This document shows positions 1 through 14,234 of a stretch of 64,000 nucleotides of DNA, piece after piece. Below the pieces are notes generated by a model, which saw only the letters and a program-made list of their open reading frames with translations, made no database searches and had not been told where the DNA came from. The DNA is from Phorcus lineatus (Eukaryota; Mollusca; Gastropoda; Trochida; Trochidae). The position numbers and the translations under genes are program-made. Each line of letters begins with the position of its first letter. The stretch's first letter is position 1. The stretch is taken from positions 23,163,645 through 23,227,644 of the forward strand of contig OV121088.1 of NCBI GenBank assembly GCA_921293015.1, written 5' to 3'.

Positions 1-3000
1 TCAGGGAGCCATATGGAACAAAACTGTGAGTAGCTAAAGGAAATCTAACCCTTCGAGCATTGTACAAGTACGAGCCTGCTAAATAGCCACATCCCGTCTT
101 TGATTGGCATTCTAGAAGCAAATTTAATGAACATGGACCGGTTGTTCAAAAGCCTGTTGAATTTTAACAAATCCTGAATGGAATGTTAACTTTAACAGAG
201 TGACTGTGAAAGCCTGTTGCTCAAAGTTCCATTAACCTTAACGGTCCATAAAGTCAACATTAACTATTTACGTTACCGTTAGCAAACAGATTTCCCATCC
301 TGTTAAGATGGCATTTATGCTACAGCACAATTCAGCCTTTATGAATATCAACAATTCAGGGAAAACCTAAGGAATTTAGAAATTTCCAAATCAACTACAA
401 TAAGAAGAGCTGCACCAGCGTTATAGATTTGGAGAGGACTCAATAGACAACAATATTTATAGAACTTTCAGCAATGCATTTTTAACCTGCTGTAAATTAA
501 CTTTTCATTAATGATTTAGCAAAGCTTTTGTGGATAAGGCACATCAACTTCTTTATTCTGTAAAGTAAAAGCGATATTTCAACATCAATTCTGACCATGT
601 TGGCAAAAAAGGGTTTAAACTTATCCGTGCCATGACCATTATAAAATTTTCTCCCTGCTTGACCAGGGATTTTCTATAATTTGCCATTATTTTGAGAAAT
701 CCAACTTGTGGATACTAAGTTTCCTTGATTAATTCATGTAACTGCATTTGGAGATATCTTTTTCTTGATAGTTCTGTGTCACGTGATGGAATAAAAACGT
801 TTCAAACAATAGTTTACCATGTGCCATCATAATCGTTATCATAATAATACTTTTTGTTATCTCTTGATTTCTTTTTCATAGGCTCCTTAAATATACATTT
901 CATATTTAACATACTATTATACTTGATTTACATATGATGTCAATTCAACAAGACATTTCCAATTTTGGCATCCAAGTACATTTTAATGTATTGCGGTTAT
1001 ACTTGTAATTTGTTGTCAGTGACTCAGCTGTTGGTTGTAATTGAACTTTTCTGCAAGAAGGTCTCCACTCTCCTTTCTGTGCTTCAAAAACTATGCCTTT
1101 ATTTTGAATTAAGATGGGGGGGTTTTCTTTCCCATTTTTGCCATATGACTTAATTTCGATTCACAGATTTACAACTGGTTCTTACTAAGAAGTTGACAAA
1201 AGGGTTCTAAATTACTTAAAAATGTCACTTTACATTGATGACAGAGGAACTATAGACTCATGAAAAATATCAAATTTTATTAATTTTTCCTTTTAATCAA
1301 TAATGTTTCAGCCTTGTGTGGTCCGGAACTGGGAGCTGCATTTACAGTTCAAAGTGCATGGTTCAGGGAAGAATCTCTTCGGAGACGGGATGGCCATCTG
1401 GTACACTCGGGAGAGGATGCAAATGGGTCAGTTTTTATTTTTATTTATGGATTACATCCTTAAAAATCCAGGGTAAATTTTCTTCATGGTGGTATTTCTC
1501 CACAAGTTCCCTTAGTCCATTGTAAGCCTTAAATTGATAATTTTATTACTTCCCTCTGCTGTTTTTTATCCAATCAGTTGTCTTCTTTGACATGTCTAGT
1601 CTATCAGTCCAATGTCTACTATCATGACACACCGTTGCTTTGCGAATAACAAAGAAATGCGCTTACATACTAACATAGATATGGTCTCAGTTAAGCATCG
1701 TCAAGTGGATTCCTGTTCAGAAAAAAACTATCTAAGAATCTACAACTATGATGTCTGTAGCGATCACTATCATTTCTAACAATTAACACCATTTGATTGG
1801 TTACTGAGAGCAGGCATGGCCAGCAAAGGGAAGTAATTACATTATTATGTCAATCCTATAATGTATCCAGGCTATTTGAGAATTAGTAGAACATTTAACT
1901 ATTTTATCAAGGAGGAATGATTTAATGCATTTCCAATTCCTCTTGTATTTTATAAGGGGAGTTACTAAATAGCTAATATCTTTTAATTCTTCTGATGGTT
2001 ATTATATTCTATGCAAGCCTTTTTTAGCCAGTAGCCACCCCCAAAATTGTTCTCTCGCTAATAAGTTGTAATTCTGATTCTGACAGAGTATTTTGTTTTG
2101 ATTGATTCATGTGCATTTGATATGATGATTGTTTATCTTTTAGGTCCAATTTTTGGGAGCAAGAACAATTTTGTTGGTTTGGCTATTTTCCTTGATACCT
2201 ACAGTAACCACAATGGACCACACAATGTAAGTTACTAATGTTAAGATTGTGCTCGGAGCAAATGCGTAGATGCTAATGTTTGAAAAATGAATATGTACAT
2301 TTGGCATAATTTTTCTTGCCTTTGGTTGGGGAAAAAATATGTTTTTTGAAGCATTGTTTTTCCTCAATCAGTATAAGGAATACATTGTGACTGGTATAAA
2401 CAGGAGACTGGAGTTTACATAGTACATCCCTCATATTATTGTGTTTACACTTACTAAACATCAGGACCACAGTATCACAGTATCACTGTCACTGTGTAGT
2501 GATGAAATTGCTCTGCTGTTGTATGGATAGTGTTGACAAGCTCTCTTTTCTACAGGTTGAAATTGCATTTTTCAAACTGTTTAACAAGCGCATCATGAAG
2601 TTTGATTCTTATAAACTTTTAGTGTTTGTGTATATGCGAGTGCTTTTGCACAGGCAGGAAACGAAATCTTCCCGCAGGGGCATGACAGTGCAATTGTCCA
2701 ATAAAATGTAACTCTGAAGCGAAAATTACCAGAATAAAAGTTAGTAACTGATATTGAAGCCCTCATAAAATACAATTCATGTTTGAGACACAATAGATAT
2801 TAGGGTTGATAAAAATGGTAAGACCAACAACTATTATAAATTACTAATCATACCATTTAAGGTCAGATATATTTTGGGGAAAAACGGATCTTAAGTTTAA
2901 CCAAATGGTTTTGTTTTGGAAACATCTCATTGCTAGAGATCATCTAATACATCAACAAACACTGTCACTTTTCAACATCCACAAGAAAAATAATTTTGAA

Positions 3001-6000
3001 ATGTGGTTCCAGCATCAGCACCCATACATCTCAGCAATGGTGAACAACGGCTCCCACGCATACGACCATGACAGTGATGGGACACACACACAGCTGGCCG
3101 GGTGTGAAGCCATGTTCAGGAACAAAAACTATGATACTTTCATCGCCATCAGATATGAAAATAACATTTTAAAAGTAAGTTGATTATAATTGAAGAAGAT
3201 GACGGAAATCTGTGTCATGATATAATAAATAGATAGGAATAACACTGCAATAATTCATAGTCTCTAATAGATGTTTTTCTGATGAGTTTGATAATGTTTT
3301 AAGCAGTGTAAATAAGTTTATCCGAAAGCTTGTACTAAAGTTCTCTATTATTGTAGTATTTCAGTCATTCCAAAGAAAGGGTTTGACTTATGCTTCTGAT
3401 AGTTACTTTTTAACAGTCACTGTCAAGTGATATCTGTAAAAAAAAAATTACCTTTTATTGGTATTTGAGTTTATGAAGAAATGTGAGATGGGAAAGTGGT
3501 ATCTTTAGATGCATATGGCTGTGTATATTCTGAAACTAAGATTTTATATGATTATTATCAGGATGTAACAATATAATTTATATATAAGTCATCAAACTTC
3601 AACACTTATCATGTTTACCAACGTGTTAAAATGATATTGCTGACAAAACGTTAGGCCCCTTCACTCACTGTTTACATTATTAAGACAAAGTACTAGCAAT
3701 AGCCCTATCCAACTTAGATAATGGGGAATACACGATTTTTGGTCAAAACAAGGATATCAACTTGGCACATATTTTCACGTGTACAAATTCTGACATTTGA
3801 TGTTAAAGTGATGAAAGTAATTATAACTCTGATTTCAGGTATCTACTGATATTGGAAACAAAAATGCTTGGACAGAGTGTTTTGAAGTGTCGGGAGTCAA
3901 GCTCCCAGTCGGCTATTACTTTGGAGTTTCAGCTGCAACAGGCGAACTAGCCGGTAATTATGCTAAGAGTAATCTCCCTTAAGTGCTATTTCACTTTAAG
4001 ATTTACATTAGTAATACTCAATCTTCTCTCTTTGAAAAATTTACTTTTGATTTTCCAATATGTCATAAATATACAGTATATTTTTCCTAAATATGTCATA
4101 TTTATATTTCACTAGGGACTGTTTTCAACATTTTTGTATTTCTCTTACCATTAATTTCTTTCTGTTTCAGATAACCATGATGTTATTTCTATTAAATTTT
4201 ATGACCTGGATACAGAGGTGAGACATTATCTTTTGTTGTCAAATTATTTTATAAAACAAAACCTTACCAGTGCATTCACTTAATTCTGACAATGCAAAGT
4301 ATTCAAATAATGAGACCCTCCCTGATAATAATTTTAATTTCTTCTATAAGCAGTGATTGTTGTTGTTGCATATAGTAACAGAGATAATTTAAGTATTTGG
4401 CTCTATTTCTATGTTGAGAGGGAGCAAAATTAGAATTTTGTTGAAAATGAAATTAGAAAGTATGTGAAGACCATACCAGTATTGTCATCTGACCTGTAAC
4501 AGTTTTTTAAAAATGCACTTTTAACTCATGTATTAGCAAGTTCCTTGCTCAGTTGAATCATTGATTGCTTTGGCAGGAACAGAAAAATCAGGTTCCATAC
4601 CAGGGACTTCCTACAGCTGAGCATATGGAGGAGCCAAGAGGTAAGCGCTTGAGAAGGGATTATATTTTAACATTTATCAACCCTGCTTCAACCTCTCAAT
4701 CACTGTTAAACATGAAACTAGTATAACTAATATAACTGAAAGATTTTATTAAATATCACAGTGTGATCATTGTATGAAGTTCTTGGAAAGTAATTTTGAT
4801 AAAATGATTGACTTTGATAATCCCACAATTTGGATAGGTATGGGTTAACCAATCTGTTGGTGATGAATTTGCGTTTTTTCAATTATTTAAACTCATTGAT
4901 AAATGAATTTACTCAGTCATGTACAGATAATATGAAGTCACATGTGAGCCCGAAAGATAACTGTACTTCATGTTGAAAATAAGCTGCGCACAATTTACAC
5001 CAAATTTAGATGTAATCTGCCACTCAATTATAATAAGGGTTCATATAATTCAATTGAGCATGATTTAAGTATCTGTCCCATTTGTAACATTGCTATCGAG
5101 AATGAGTACCATTTCACTCTCGTGTGTAGCCTTTTTAAGGATCTGTGAAGAAAATTTTTTAGCTTTTCTGCATAAATTTAGAAACCTTATATGTACATTG
5201 AAGGATAATCTAATCACAAGTGTTCAGTATTTCATTTATCATTCCCATACTTAAAGAAATCTCTATATAGAAACAATCTCTGAATTCATTTGTAAATTTC
5301 ATTGATTTGTGATTTGTATTTTTGTACATGAGCCTTTGGCCTCATTACAAATATACTCCTTGACTTGACTTGACAATCACAATTTATTTTGACAGCCTGG
5401 ACACTTTAAATTATCTTTGAACAAAATGAGATTTACAGTGTATTTTCTATAATATATCCATCTTGACTTTTTGAAAAGCAAAAAACTAAAACATGTGATT
5501 TCATATGTATCGAATTTATACTTATTGCAGCTTCAAGTGGTGAGATAACAAGAATTAATAGACAAGTTATATCTCCTTAATTCTAATCCTAATTATGAAA
5601 CTTTAAGTATGCACTGATAATAAACAAATGTAATTTAGCAGGGAATTTATTAAACTGATGAAAATCTTTGAATGATTTCATATAAATTGCAATTTAATGT
5701 CATTAACAGCAAGAACAACAAATACTTGTAATGATTACCATTTTGTAACATGTGATAATAGCAGGGATTTAATAATAAATCAGTTAATAAAGAAATTGCA
5801 AATCTGTATATTATAAAGAAGTTGAATATCCCTACAATTTTTTGCTTCATCCACTTCTAGAGTGCCACTTAAAGAATTTTTAATAATTAATGATGTCTAC
5901 ACAGCTTACACTTGAACATATCGATCTTTCCATTGCATTAACTAATTCAAATATGTTAATCACAACATATCTTTAATCAGAAAGTGATGCTTTTAATTGA

Positions 6001-6467
6001 TATAACTAATTATTGTAATGCTAATGAATCATATATTTATATGAAAATTCAAATATCTAATCTCACCATTTAGCATTACTTTGTTTCCAGGTACATAATC
6101 ATATTTATTAAGCAGAAATTGAAAACATCTCATAATTTCTTTCTTAAATTGAGTATCCATTAGGGAAATACATGATTTTTTTTTATATTTTTAGATATCT
6201 TTAAGTTATTATCTAATTCCATGGTAACAACTTGGATTTTTGCAAATTGTTTTACTAATGCAAACAACAGACAAATGAACAAGACGTTTCTCCTTTTTTT
6301 CAGATCGTGTTGATGACAACAAGGGCTCTTACCTCCTCGGAAATTTATCCGGATGGAAGTTGTTTGTGGTTATATTCCTTATAATTGTTGGTATCGGGGT
6401 GTGTGCGATGGTCGGATTTATCGTCTTCCAGAGACAACAAGATTATTCAAGAAAAAGATTTTATTAA
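1..6467 (+). CDS. LMAN2: VIP36/VIPL-type L-type lectin, 3' part of gene (partial)
   Basis: Membrane lectin of the early secretory pathway that binds high-mannose glycoproteins and helps cargo move between ER and Golgi (family knowledge). Eight exons are read: <1-25, 1312-1426, 2144-2226, 3013-3174, 3839-3953, 4171-4217, 4577-4640 and 6304-6467. All have GT/AG borders and phases that join without a break, giving about 257 residues; the signal peptide and first part of the lectin domain lie upstream of the window. Visible landmarks are FGDGMAIWYT, the sugar/calcium-site motif DTYSN, MVNNGS with a potential N-glycosylation site, YDHDSDG, two cysteines (AGCEAM, WTECFE) that match the family disulfide, and SDNHDVIS read across a splice. 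The last exon encodes one membrane helix beginning LFVVIFLIIVG and a short cytosolic tail ending SRKRFY, the family's trafficking signal. LMAN2 and LMAN2L cannot be separated with certainty from this part. Confidence 0.95.
4975..5375 (+). mobile_element. 5'-truncated LINE 3' end inside the last intron
   Basis: Within the intron 4641-6303 a short reading frame encodes CPICN followed by ENEYHFTLVC, the C-x2-C...H...C zinc-binding motif found at the C-terminus of several LINE ORF2 proteins. It then breaks with stop codons. The segment ends near 5345-5375 in a short TTGAC tandem tail, as expected for a LINE of the CR1/RTE-like type that was 5' truncated on insertion. It lies in the same orientation as the lectin gene. 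The clade call is uncertain. Confidence 0.6.
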
Positions 6468-9400
6468 AAAGAAATTATATTTTAATTTTGAATGTTGAAA
6501 TGTGCTTGTCAACTCAAGTGAAAGGTCATTTGTATCCATACAACGATAGTGCTAGTTTAATAACCACAGTCAATCTGATTTCATAGTTGTTTTGGTTTAT
6601 TGTAGTTTTGTTTTAAAACTCAAAAACAAATTCTAGAAGACTTTTGGTTGTATTTTGATCATCATTGATCGACGATGATTTTGAATTTAGAAGGTGCCTC
6701 TATCACACTGGATTTGTGCAATTGATATTTAATCTGATGAACTATTTTCCATAATGTAGCATCTTTAATTTGACAATTGTAATTTCTTGAATTGATTTAT
6801 TCATGATTAAGTATTTTGGAGTCTGAACAAACTAACATTTCATGATTTTGTTATGTTTAAAAAAAATACTTTGTGTAGTATAAAATTTTATTGACATTTA
6901 AAATATCAAGACTTTTTTCACGTCATTAAAAAATTATCTTAGAAATATTTTGGAATTTTAAAATTTGAATCAATCCAAAAATCTAAATAAAAAAAGAGAG
7001 AATTGATTTATTGAAGTGAAAATGATGTAAGATTTCTATCTGAAGTACACACGAAAAAAATCCAATAAAACATACCAAAGTACAAACTAAACCAAACTTA
7101 CAAAGTACAAACAATTATCTTTTCACATTTTTTACCTCAAATTGTATTGAAAAATAATCAAAAAGCCTTGATTTGAAGCAGAGGAGTCATGGATATGATA
7201 AAAGTCATAATAAGAGTTCCTTACTTAGTGGAAATCAAAATGAAATGTAGAATAGATAATTTGTTAAAGGGATTCTGACATAGATTAATACATAAAGCAA
7301 GATATCCTTAAAGCAAGATTTAAGTTAACATCTTTGTTGTATTGAAGAAGCCTTTCAAACACGAAAACTTCATTTAATCACGTGAATGATATGATGAATG
7401 ATATTGGATTAAATATATATTTAAATGTATATAATTTCTCATTAACATAACATAGTTTCATTTAAACTCTTGATGTGTGAATATATTTTATGAATGTAGT
7501 TTACTAATGCGGCAACCTCGATCAAACGATCTTCAGCTGTTATTGTTTATATGCAGAAGTTCTTTGATGAAACAAGAACTTTCAGAAATATGATGTCATT
7601 CAAAAGTGATTTGACACGGAAAAAAACATAAAATTTATCTTAGTATGCAAATGTGTACAAAGTATTAAGATAAATGAGAAATTATTTTCAGTAATAGTAT
7701 AAGGTTACTTTGCACCAACGTATATAAGTTATTCTCATTGTCTAAAGACAGCTTGCCCATACTCTTCGTCATGTTTTCCAAATGTGCATATTTTGCTTCT
7801 GCAGGCATTGTTGTTGGTATTTCTAGCACATGTAATTGTAGGAGTTACCTCCCTTCTTTTTCCCATATATGTTACACCTTGTTACACTTGTTTTTTGGCC
7901 TAAGGTGTATTTATGTCTATCATTGACGTTGTTCCTACCAGCAAAAAACCCATTCCAACTATCCATATATATCCTAACAGTTGTATTGTCCCTGATTGTT
8001 GATTTACAGCATTTACATTTAACTTGCCAAGCACTTTTTTTCCAGCTGTGTGCTACGGGATAACTGCTAATTGTGAAAACTTCATCACATAATGTCTAGG
8101 TTAAAGACCTTTTCCTTTTCTTAGTTCGTGCAGGAATTTGATTAAATTTTCTGGGCGCCTTTTGCTTCTTGTTGTTAATGTTATGGATATTTGACAAGCG
8201 CTTTCAACTAAGTAGATATTGCATTTGGATTTATTTTACCAACTTTATGTTGGCCATTTATCTTCTTAGTCAAATCAAATTCAAGATTATCTGAAACTTC
8301 TTATATCCAGTGTCTACAATAGATAACTGTTTAAGTGGTTTTGTTGTATGCCACATAGGTCATTGTATCATGTTTTTTGGGGAAACAAAGTGACCTCACG
8401 AAGAGAAAAAAATAATTTCAATTGCAATACAATCAGTACAAGGATTTTTTCAACAAAGTTTGGTTAAGCTAAGCAAGTATCTAACTTCAGTGATTGAAAG
8501 GAGTCCCAATAAAATGGCTACATGCAGTTTTCGACTGATTCATAACACCTTATTCTAATGCTGCAAAAAATCAGGTTGAGTATGGGATGTTTAAACTTTT
8601 AAGAAAATGTATTTTGTTCAATATTTAATTGAGACAATTTAACCAAGACTAGCATGCAACATTGCCTCTAAAACATGAGGATAGTATCATATTGTAGGCT
8701 TGTTCCAGTTGATTTTCACAGCTACACAACCACAACAGTATCATAGGATTGCGCCTTGCAATAACACTTACTGTGAAATGGGTGATATTTTCTTAAAAGT
8801 GACTTCATTTAGCAGTCAGTTTCCTTGAAAAGCTTTTCATAATCCTTTGAGTTGTGGACAAGGTTTCACAAATTATTATCACATTTGTGTTGATGTGTGT
8901 ATCCTCCAACACAGTAGCTGTCATAATCTTAACTTACAGCAGCTTCAAGAATGCAAAAAGAAAAGAGACCAAATAAAATCGCAAAAGACTTTCATACTAA
9001 ACAAGGAGAATTTTACATGATGCCATAGTTTTATGTTTCTTGGTGAGGAGATTCTCACAACAAAAATGATTGGTTATTCACTATTGAAAGAGCAGTAAGA
9101 GATGTAAGTACCCATACCAAGACAAGCTTCAGATCATTCCTGATGTAAGATTCTGTGTATTCCCTGGTTGTTCACTACATATACATAAACTTGTGTGCCT
9201 TTTGAAATTTTTTATTAAGACCTTTGCTTATATTGGGCTTCATGTTTATGATTTCATTAGTAACATTTTACACATTTATTTTTGTTTTAAGATTGGGTAA
9301 TTTAGCCAAATGAAAGTTAATTGGGAAGTTATAATGGATTTTTTTTCATCATTTAAAGGGTCATTTTGTGTCTTTATTGTATCTTGTTGTTGGTGGCCAT

Positions 9401-10493
9401 GTTTTGTAGATTTTACCACTAACTCTTTCTTATGCAAAAGGATTTGGCTGTAATGACTTAGTACTTATGTTTTTTGGACAAAATGATTTCAAAATTCTCT
9501 ATTAAATCTTTCTTCCAAATAATTGCATTGCTCATACAAAACTATACATTAGATTTAACTTGGTGTTTAAAAGAGATTTATTGCATTTGCTTTATTATTG
9601 CACAGATGTTGTTATGTATTGCTATATCATAAAAAGATAATGACTTTATGATAAAAGTTAGTCCTTGTGTCATTGTTTTTAAATTTAATAGGTATGATAC
9701 AAATATATGTGAAATCCACTTTGTCGTCAGCATTATGTTCCATGTAAAAAAAAATACTTTCAAAAAGCTTTTAATAAACAAGTGAAATAAATATTTTCAT
9801 AACTTCACTTTTGATAACATGCCCCTTTGAAATTTGACTACAACTCCGTTGTTCAAGACTTTCTTGAAATGCCTGTATATGCATTTATGTGAGAGGATTG
9901 AGGAACATTAAATCCTTAATCAATGAGGATGTCTGCCTATTTGAAATTAATTATAACTGATTGGGCTTATTATGTTCGTGTAGGTCATTCTCACTGGCAA
10001 GGACATTTTTCCCCAATCCTAATTAATCTGTGACAGCTACAGAGCTTTCTACTGCATGAAAATATAAACCTTAGTGTCATTATAACATTGATGCATTTAG
10101 GAACTATTTGCAATAGTACAAATGTTTGTAGTTTTTCATGCGAAGTCTTTTGCATTATTCGAATCCTGTCAGTCAGACAATCCTGCACTGAGTAATAGGG
10201 TAGGATCTTTTTACATTTATGTCAATTTTAGCTCCTCTAAGGTGATAGATAAGGCTTTAGCAAAACCATTCCCCTCTCACAAGATCACATCATTCATTCC
10301 AAACTTCATTCAGTTTTACTGCAACAACTTGTTTGATGAGTGTAAGATGTTTTATATAAGAAAATATTCATAAAGGTCCCTTATAAAAAAGCAGTCTTAA
10401 CTCTAGTGGCACCATCATATTTTCTCCATAGTCAAGATCATTCTGTAAGTTACCGATTTCAAAGTCAAGTTTCTTGAAAGGATATTTCACAAT
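6468..10493 (+). other. Lectin gene 3' UTR and flank; no gene seen
   Basis: AT-rich sequence directly after the lectin stop codon. It contains several possible poly(A) signals (for example AATAAA near 7060) but none can be picked as the one used, so the 3' UTR length is unknown. Only short open frames without recognisable domains occur on either strand. Confidence 0.5.
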
Positions 10494-10551
10494 TTGAATT
10501 TCATCCTTTCTTTTAGCTGTAGTTGAATTTCATCCTTTCTTTTAGCTGTAG
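10494..10551. repeat. 29-bp perfect tandem duplication
   Basis: Two identical adjacent 29-bp copies (10494-10522 and 10523-10551), each starting TTGAATTTCATCC and ending AGCTGTAG. This looks like a recent slippage or local duplication. No function is apparent. Confidence 0.9.
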
Positions 10552-13100
10552 TTAAGATTTAGTGTTACTAAATGACAAATTGAATGATGTAGCTGTAATA
10601 TATGAATATATAAGTGCCTTGCTTGTAATATTGCCAGTATGGTTGAATGTGATGACCATCTGTTCCTTGTTATCTTCCATGGTAGATGTATGTGAATTGA
10701 ATTAGATAGGTATATTTTCATAGTGCCAATATTTTGAAAATGCTGTAGCTTTTGTTGACTCTTTGAAATTGAAGTTTCTTAGAATTATTTACTTAGCAAA
10801 GGTTAAACCATTTTAAAGAATATCTATGAAATTGTAGGATGGCCATTGGGGATGGCCATTTGTAAAACCCAATAAAGTATTAAATGTTCCTGTAGATAGA
10901 TTAGAGCTGAAATAATGCCAATAGTACCTTAATGAATTTATTAAACTAATTATTTGTTATTGTATTTCATAAAAAATGTGATGCATCTTAACATTCTAAC
11001 CATTGCTACTTCCTTCTGTAGAAGAACCATCCTTGTTTGCTTTGGGACAGTAAACAGCAATCTTCTCCACTGTCATCTGAAATTGGTGGTTTTGAATGTT
11101 TGTTTCCAGTTTTATGATAAAATTGTTTATTGTCACAATGTTCAAACTGATGTTTATACCAAATTAAACTTATCCCTCTTGGCTGTCATTGTGAACCAAT
11201 GCATTGTGTCATTTACCAATTTACCATTTTACCAATTTCCAAGCCTTCAAATTGTCTCACCGTCTGTAATTTAAAGCAGAATCTTTCAGGCTTCAAGTCC
11301 ATGAACAGCCGGAAATGAATCTTTGAGGTTCTTGAATCTTAGAGGTTCTTTAATTTAAGAGGTTCATTTGAAATAGTACCAACCACCAAAATCCAAGTGA
11401 AAGTATTTTGAAAAACCTTCTTCATCTAAAAGTCTCACTTCAGATTTCCAAGGCTGTTGTAATGATAAGTTATACATGGACATAGAATCATGAGAAATTT
11501 GAACACTTGTAAAATGCTCTTTTAGAGTTGATTTTTGAGCTTTGGGTCTTGTTTCAGATTAGATTGATACTTAATGGAAGTTGTTGAAGATGAGAACCTG
11601 CCCTTCAGACCTAAGATAGAAGGAAACCTTTGGTTACTGTAGTGCTTGACTGTATGTATCATCTACCTATATGCTGGTGTACCTATGCTCAAACTAGGTA
11701 TCCAGTATGGTTGAATGGATTGAATATATGGTAGTAGGTCTGTGTTGAGTTCTGGGCTCTTAGTACTGATGTGGTGATTTAAGGTAATGGTAATTTTGTT
11801 ACTTTACAATGAAACTAATGTTGAATAAATATTTCAGTTAAGTCTTGTGTTGCTTATCTATTTTGAATTTTGGTAATAACATGTGATAAAATAAATTTTA
11901 TTTTTCAATGTTTATGAGCAAGCCCAATGCAAATTATGTCTAAGAGGGGTATTGGCTGTTGATACTAGTTGATTCTTTAACTTCCTCTTCAGATCATATA
12001 TAGAATTATAGGCTTGGAATCCGCCTGAAAACTTTGTCGGCTGTATGGTACTTTTTACATATAAAAAAAAGTTGCAATCCCACATTGTTTTTCAATCTGT
12101 ATCACTGGGGTGGAAAGCTTTGAACGATGTTAACCAGCTGTAGAGTCATTTCATATCGATAAACAGCTATTAAATTTACATCTCGTATTAAGAACGTAAC
12201 ATTAGGCTGGAGAGACCTCAATAACATATAATTTTATGTCCAGCAAATAACCTCTGTCTAGGCGTATACTGTACAGTTAAAATTCAGTTTAAAGAAAAGC
12301 TGACTGTCTTTAAAATATAGACTAAACTGCAATTAACGCATCATTGTTCTAAGCGCCTTAAAATATCTGTCTTACAAATATGAACAATAAATATTCAGCT
12401 TCGTTAATTTTTCTATAATAGATAGGCATCGCTCCATTGTAATGGACCCCAATAGTTTGTAAAATAATTATACCATATTGTGTCTTATAATTGTTCATTT
12501 GAGTCATCTGGTAAGTTCATTTGGTGTAACATGCAGCTTCTTTAAAGCAGGGGTTACGGGTGGAAGTCTTACCTTAAAAATTAGTAACAGAACATTAATA
12601 TATATACTGAACAAAACAAGTTTTATGATTAATATATCATCAAGTGACCCATGCGGAGAAATGTCATTATCATCAATTTTCATGTATCCCTAATTATATG
12701 TGTTTAGTATGTTATATGCATTAAGTTATGATATATAAGACATAAAATTGATATTTATGCATTTGAAATACATTACTAGGACCAATACATAGATTTGATT
12801 TGGGGACAATCTAAAATGTTCTATCAGCTTCTAGTATCCAATTACGAAGTTTACACTTGAAACACTAGACTTTTCTTCTCTTAATAAATCTAGCTTCAGC
12901 CATTAATTTTGCCGACTGATTCATTTGAATTGGACAAATGTTAAAATACTTAGTCTTTTACTAAATATTTGTCCAAATATAATGTTATTCGATGAGTCAG
13001 TAGCACAATCAGGCTCAACCATCAACCCGACCACACCCTTCCATGGCTGTTAAGTTCAAATTTTAAAAGCAAAATGATAAAACGTTACAGTAATTTATTA
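10552..13100. other. No gene seen
   Basis: AT-rich non-coding sequence. The longest open frame (10954-11274, +) has no recognisable domain and a composition typical of chance ORFs in AT-rich DNA. Possible poly(A) signals, such as AATAAA near 10872, could belong to a long lectin 3' UTR. Confidence 0.5.
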
Positions 13101-13127
13101 TATAAATGAGTCTTACGTCTGAGAAAG

Positions 13128-13631
13128 ATGTATTGTAAGTGCTTCATCTGTGAAAATGACCAAAGTGATCATAAGCATTGGGCGAAGCATCCAAAACAAG
13201 ATATCGATATATTTCCAATTGCTGCATCTTGTAAATATTCGATGAACTATTTTGACTGACCAGGAACTATCTGGGATGCTAACATTCTATTTTTATGTGC
13301 TGAACATGGTATTGACAGTGTAACAAAATACTGAGCATTTAGTGACATGGTTCTTGCCTCTTCACTTTTTTTGATAGGCGCTTTGCATAAGGTTTATGAC
13401 AGTTATATTATTCAAAGATTATGTGAGTGTGGGTATAAAGATCTAAAACTAAAGAGCTTTTGGAAACATGTTGCATGTAATCATCTAAGACAAGCAAGCA
13501 TCGTGTATCTGATTCATGAGAGAAAACTTTCATCCCCTCTGCTGGAGGTATGGTATCTTGAAATCGAATGTTTCAAATTGATGCCTGTTAATCACTATAG
13601 ACATCTTGTCATACAGCATAGCAGTAAATAA
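13128..13631 (+). pseudogene. Unidentified coding remnant with two in-frame stops
   Basis: One reading frame runs from an ATG at 13128 to a TAA ending at 13631, broken by two in-frame TGA codons (around 13257 and 13332). The frame is rich in Cys and His at its start (MYCKCFICEND, then HKHWAKH). It has a hydrophobic stretch near ASSLFLIGAL and an amphipathic remainder. No family was recognised. That a single frame stays coding-like across two stops suggests a decayed intronless gene rather than chance. It might belong to the neighbouring integrase-bearing remnant, or it could be an artefact of AT-rich sequence. Confidence 0.35.
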
Positions 13632-14234
13632 TCAAATAACTAATTTCATTTTATTTTATTTCAATTAATTTCTTCTTTCATGAATGGCATCATTGACAAC
13701 TAAAACAGGAAGGTGTACAATATTTGCAATAGCGACAGATATATTGAGATACAAAGGTGTCATTTACATAAAAATTCCTACAATCAAATTGTTGAACAAT
13801 TGAAATAGTTGAAAACTCAAATAAAATTAGAATTGACTCATCAGAAAATACAAAAAAAAACATTCCACACGTATTTGACTCCACAGATTGTCACTGTTGA
13901 CTGTTGAGAACATACAAACTAACATGACTTTAAATACCAACCAATTCAGCATCAGTGGGTTCAGCTAAACGTCACAACAGTTCTATGTTTTGGTGAGAGC
14001 AGATTTAAATTCGATTTCTAGTCTTACATTTCCAGATTTCACCAGATTGATGCAGATTAATGTTTTGTTGTTTCAACAGTGGTTTCACATAGAATTAAAT
14101 GTTCCAATGCTTACAGTTCATTACCTTTACTGGCTTGGTTGGGAGATACATTAGGTGTAAAGTATGGTTGTTTACCAGTTTGTTCAGTAAGTGTGGATTA
14201 TTTGTATGTCGTGTAACGTGTGAGCAATGATTTT

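Noticed and set aside
10954..11274. 106-codon frame
   Set aside because: AT-rich chance composition and no domain; it lies in a probable 3' flank.
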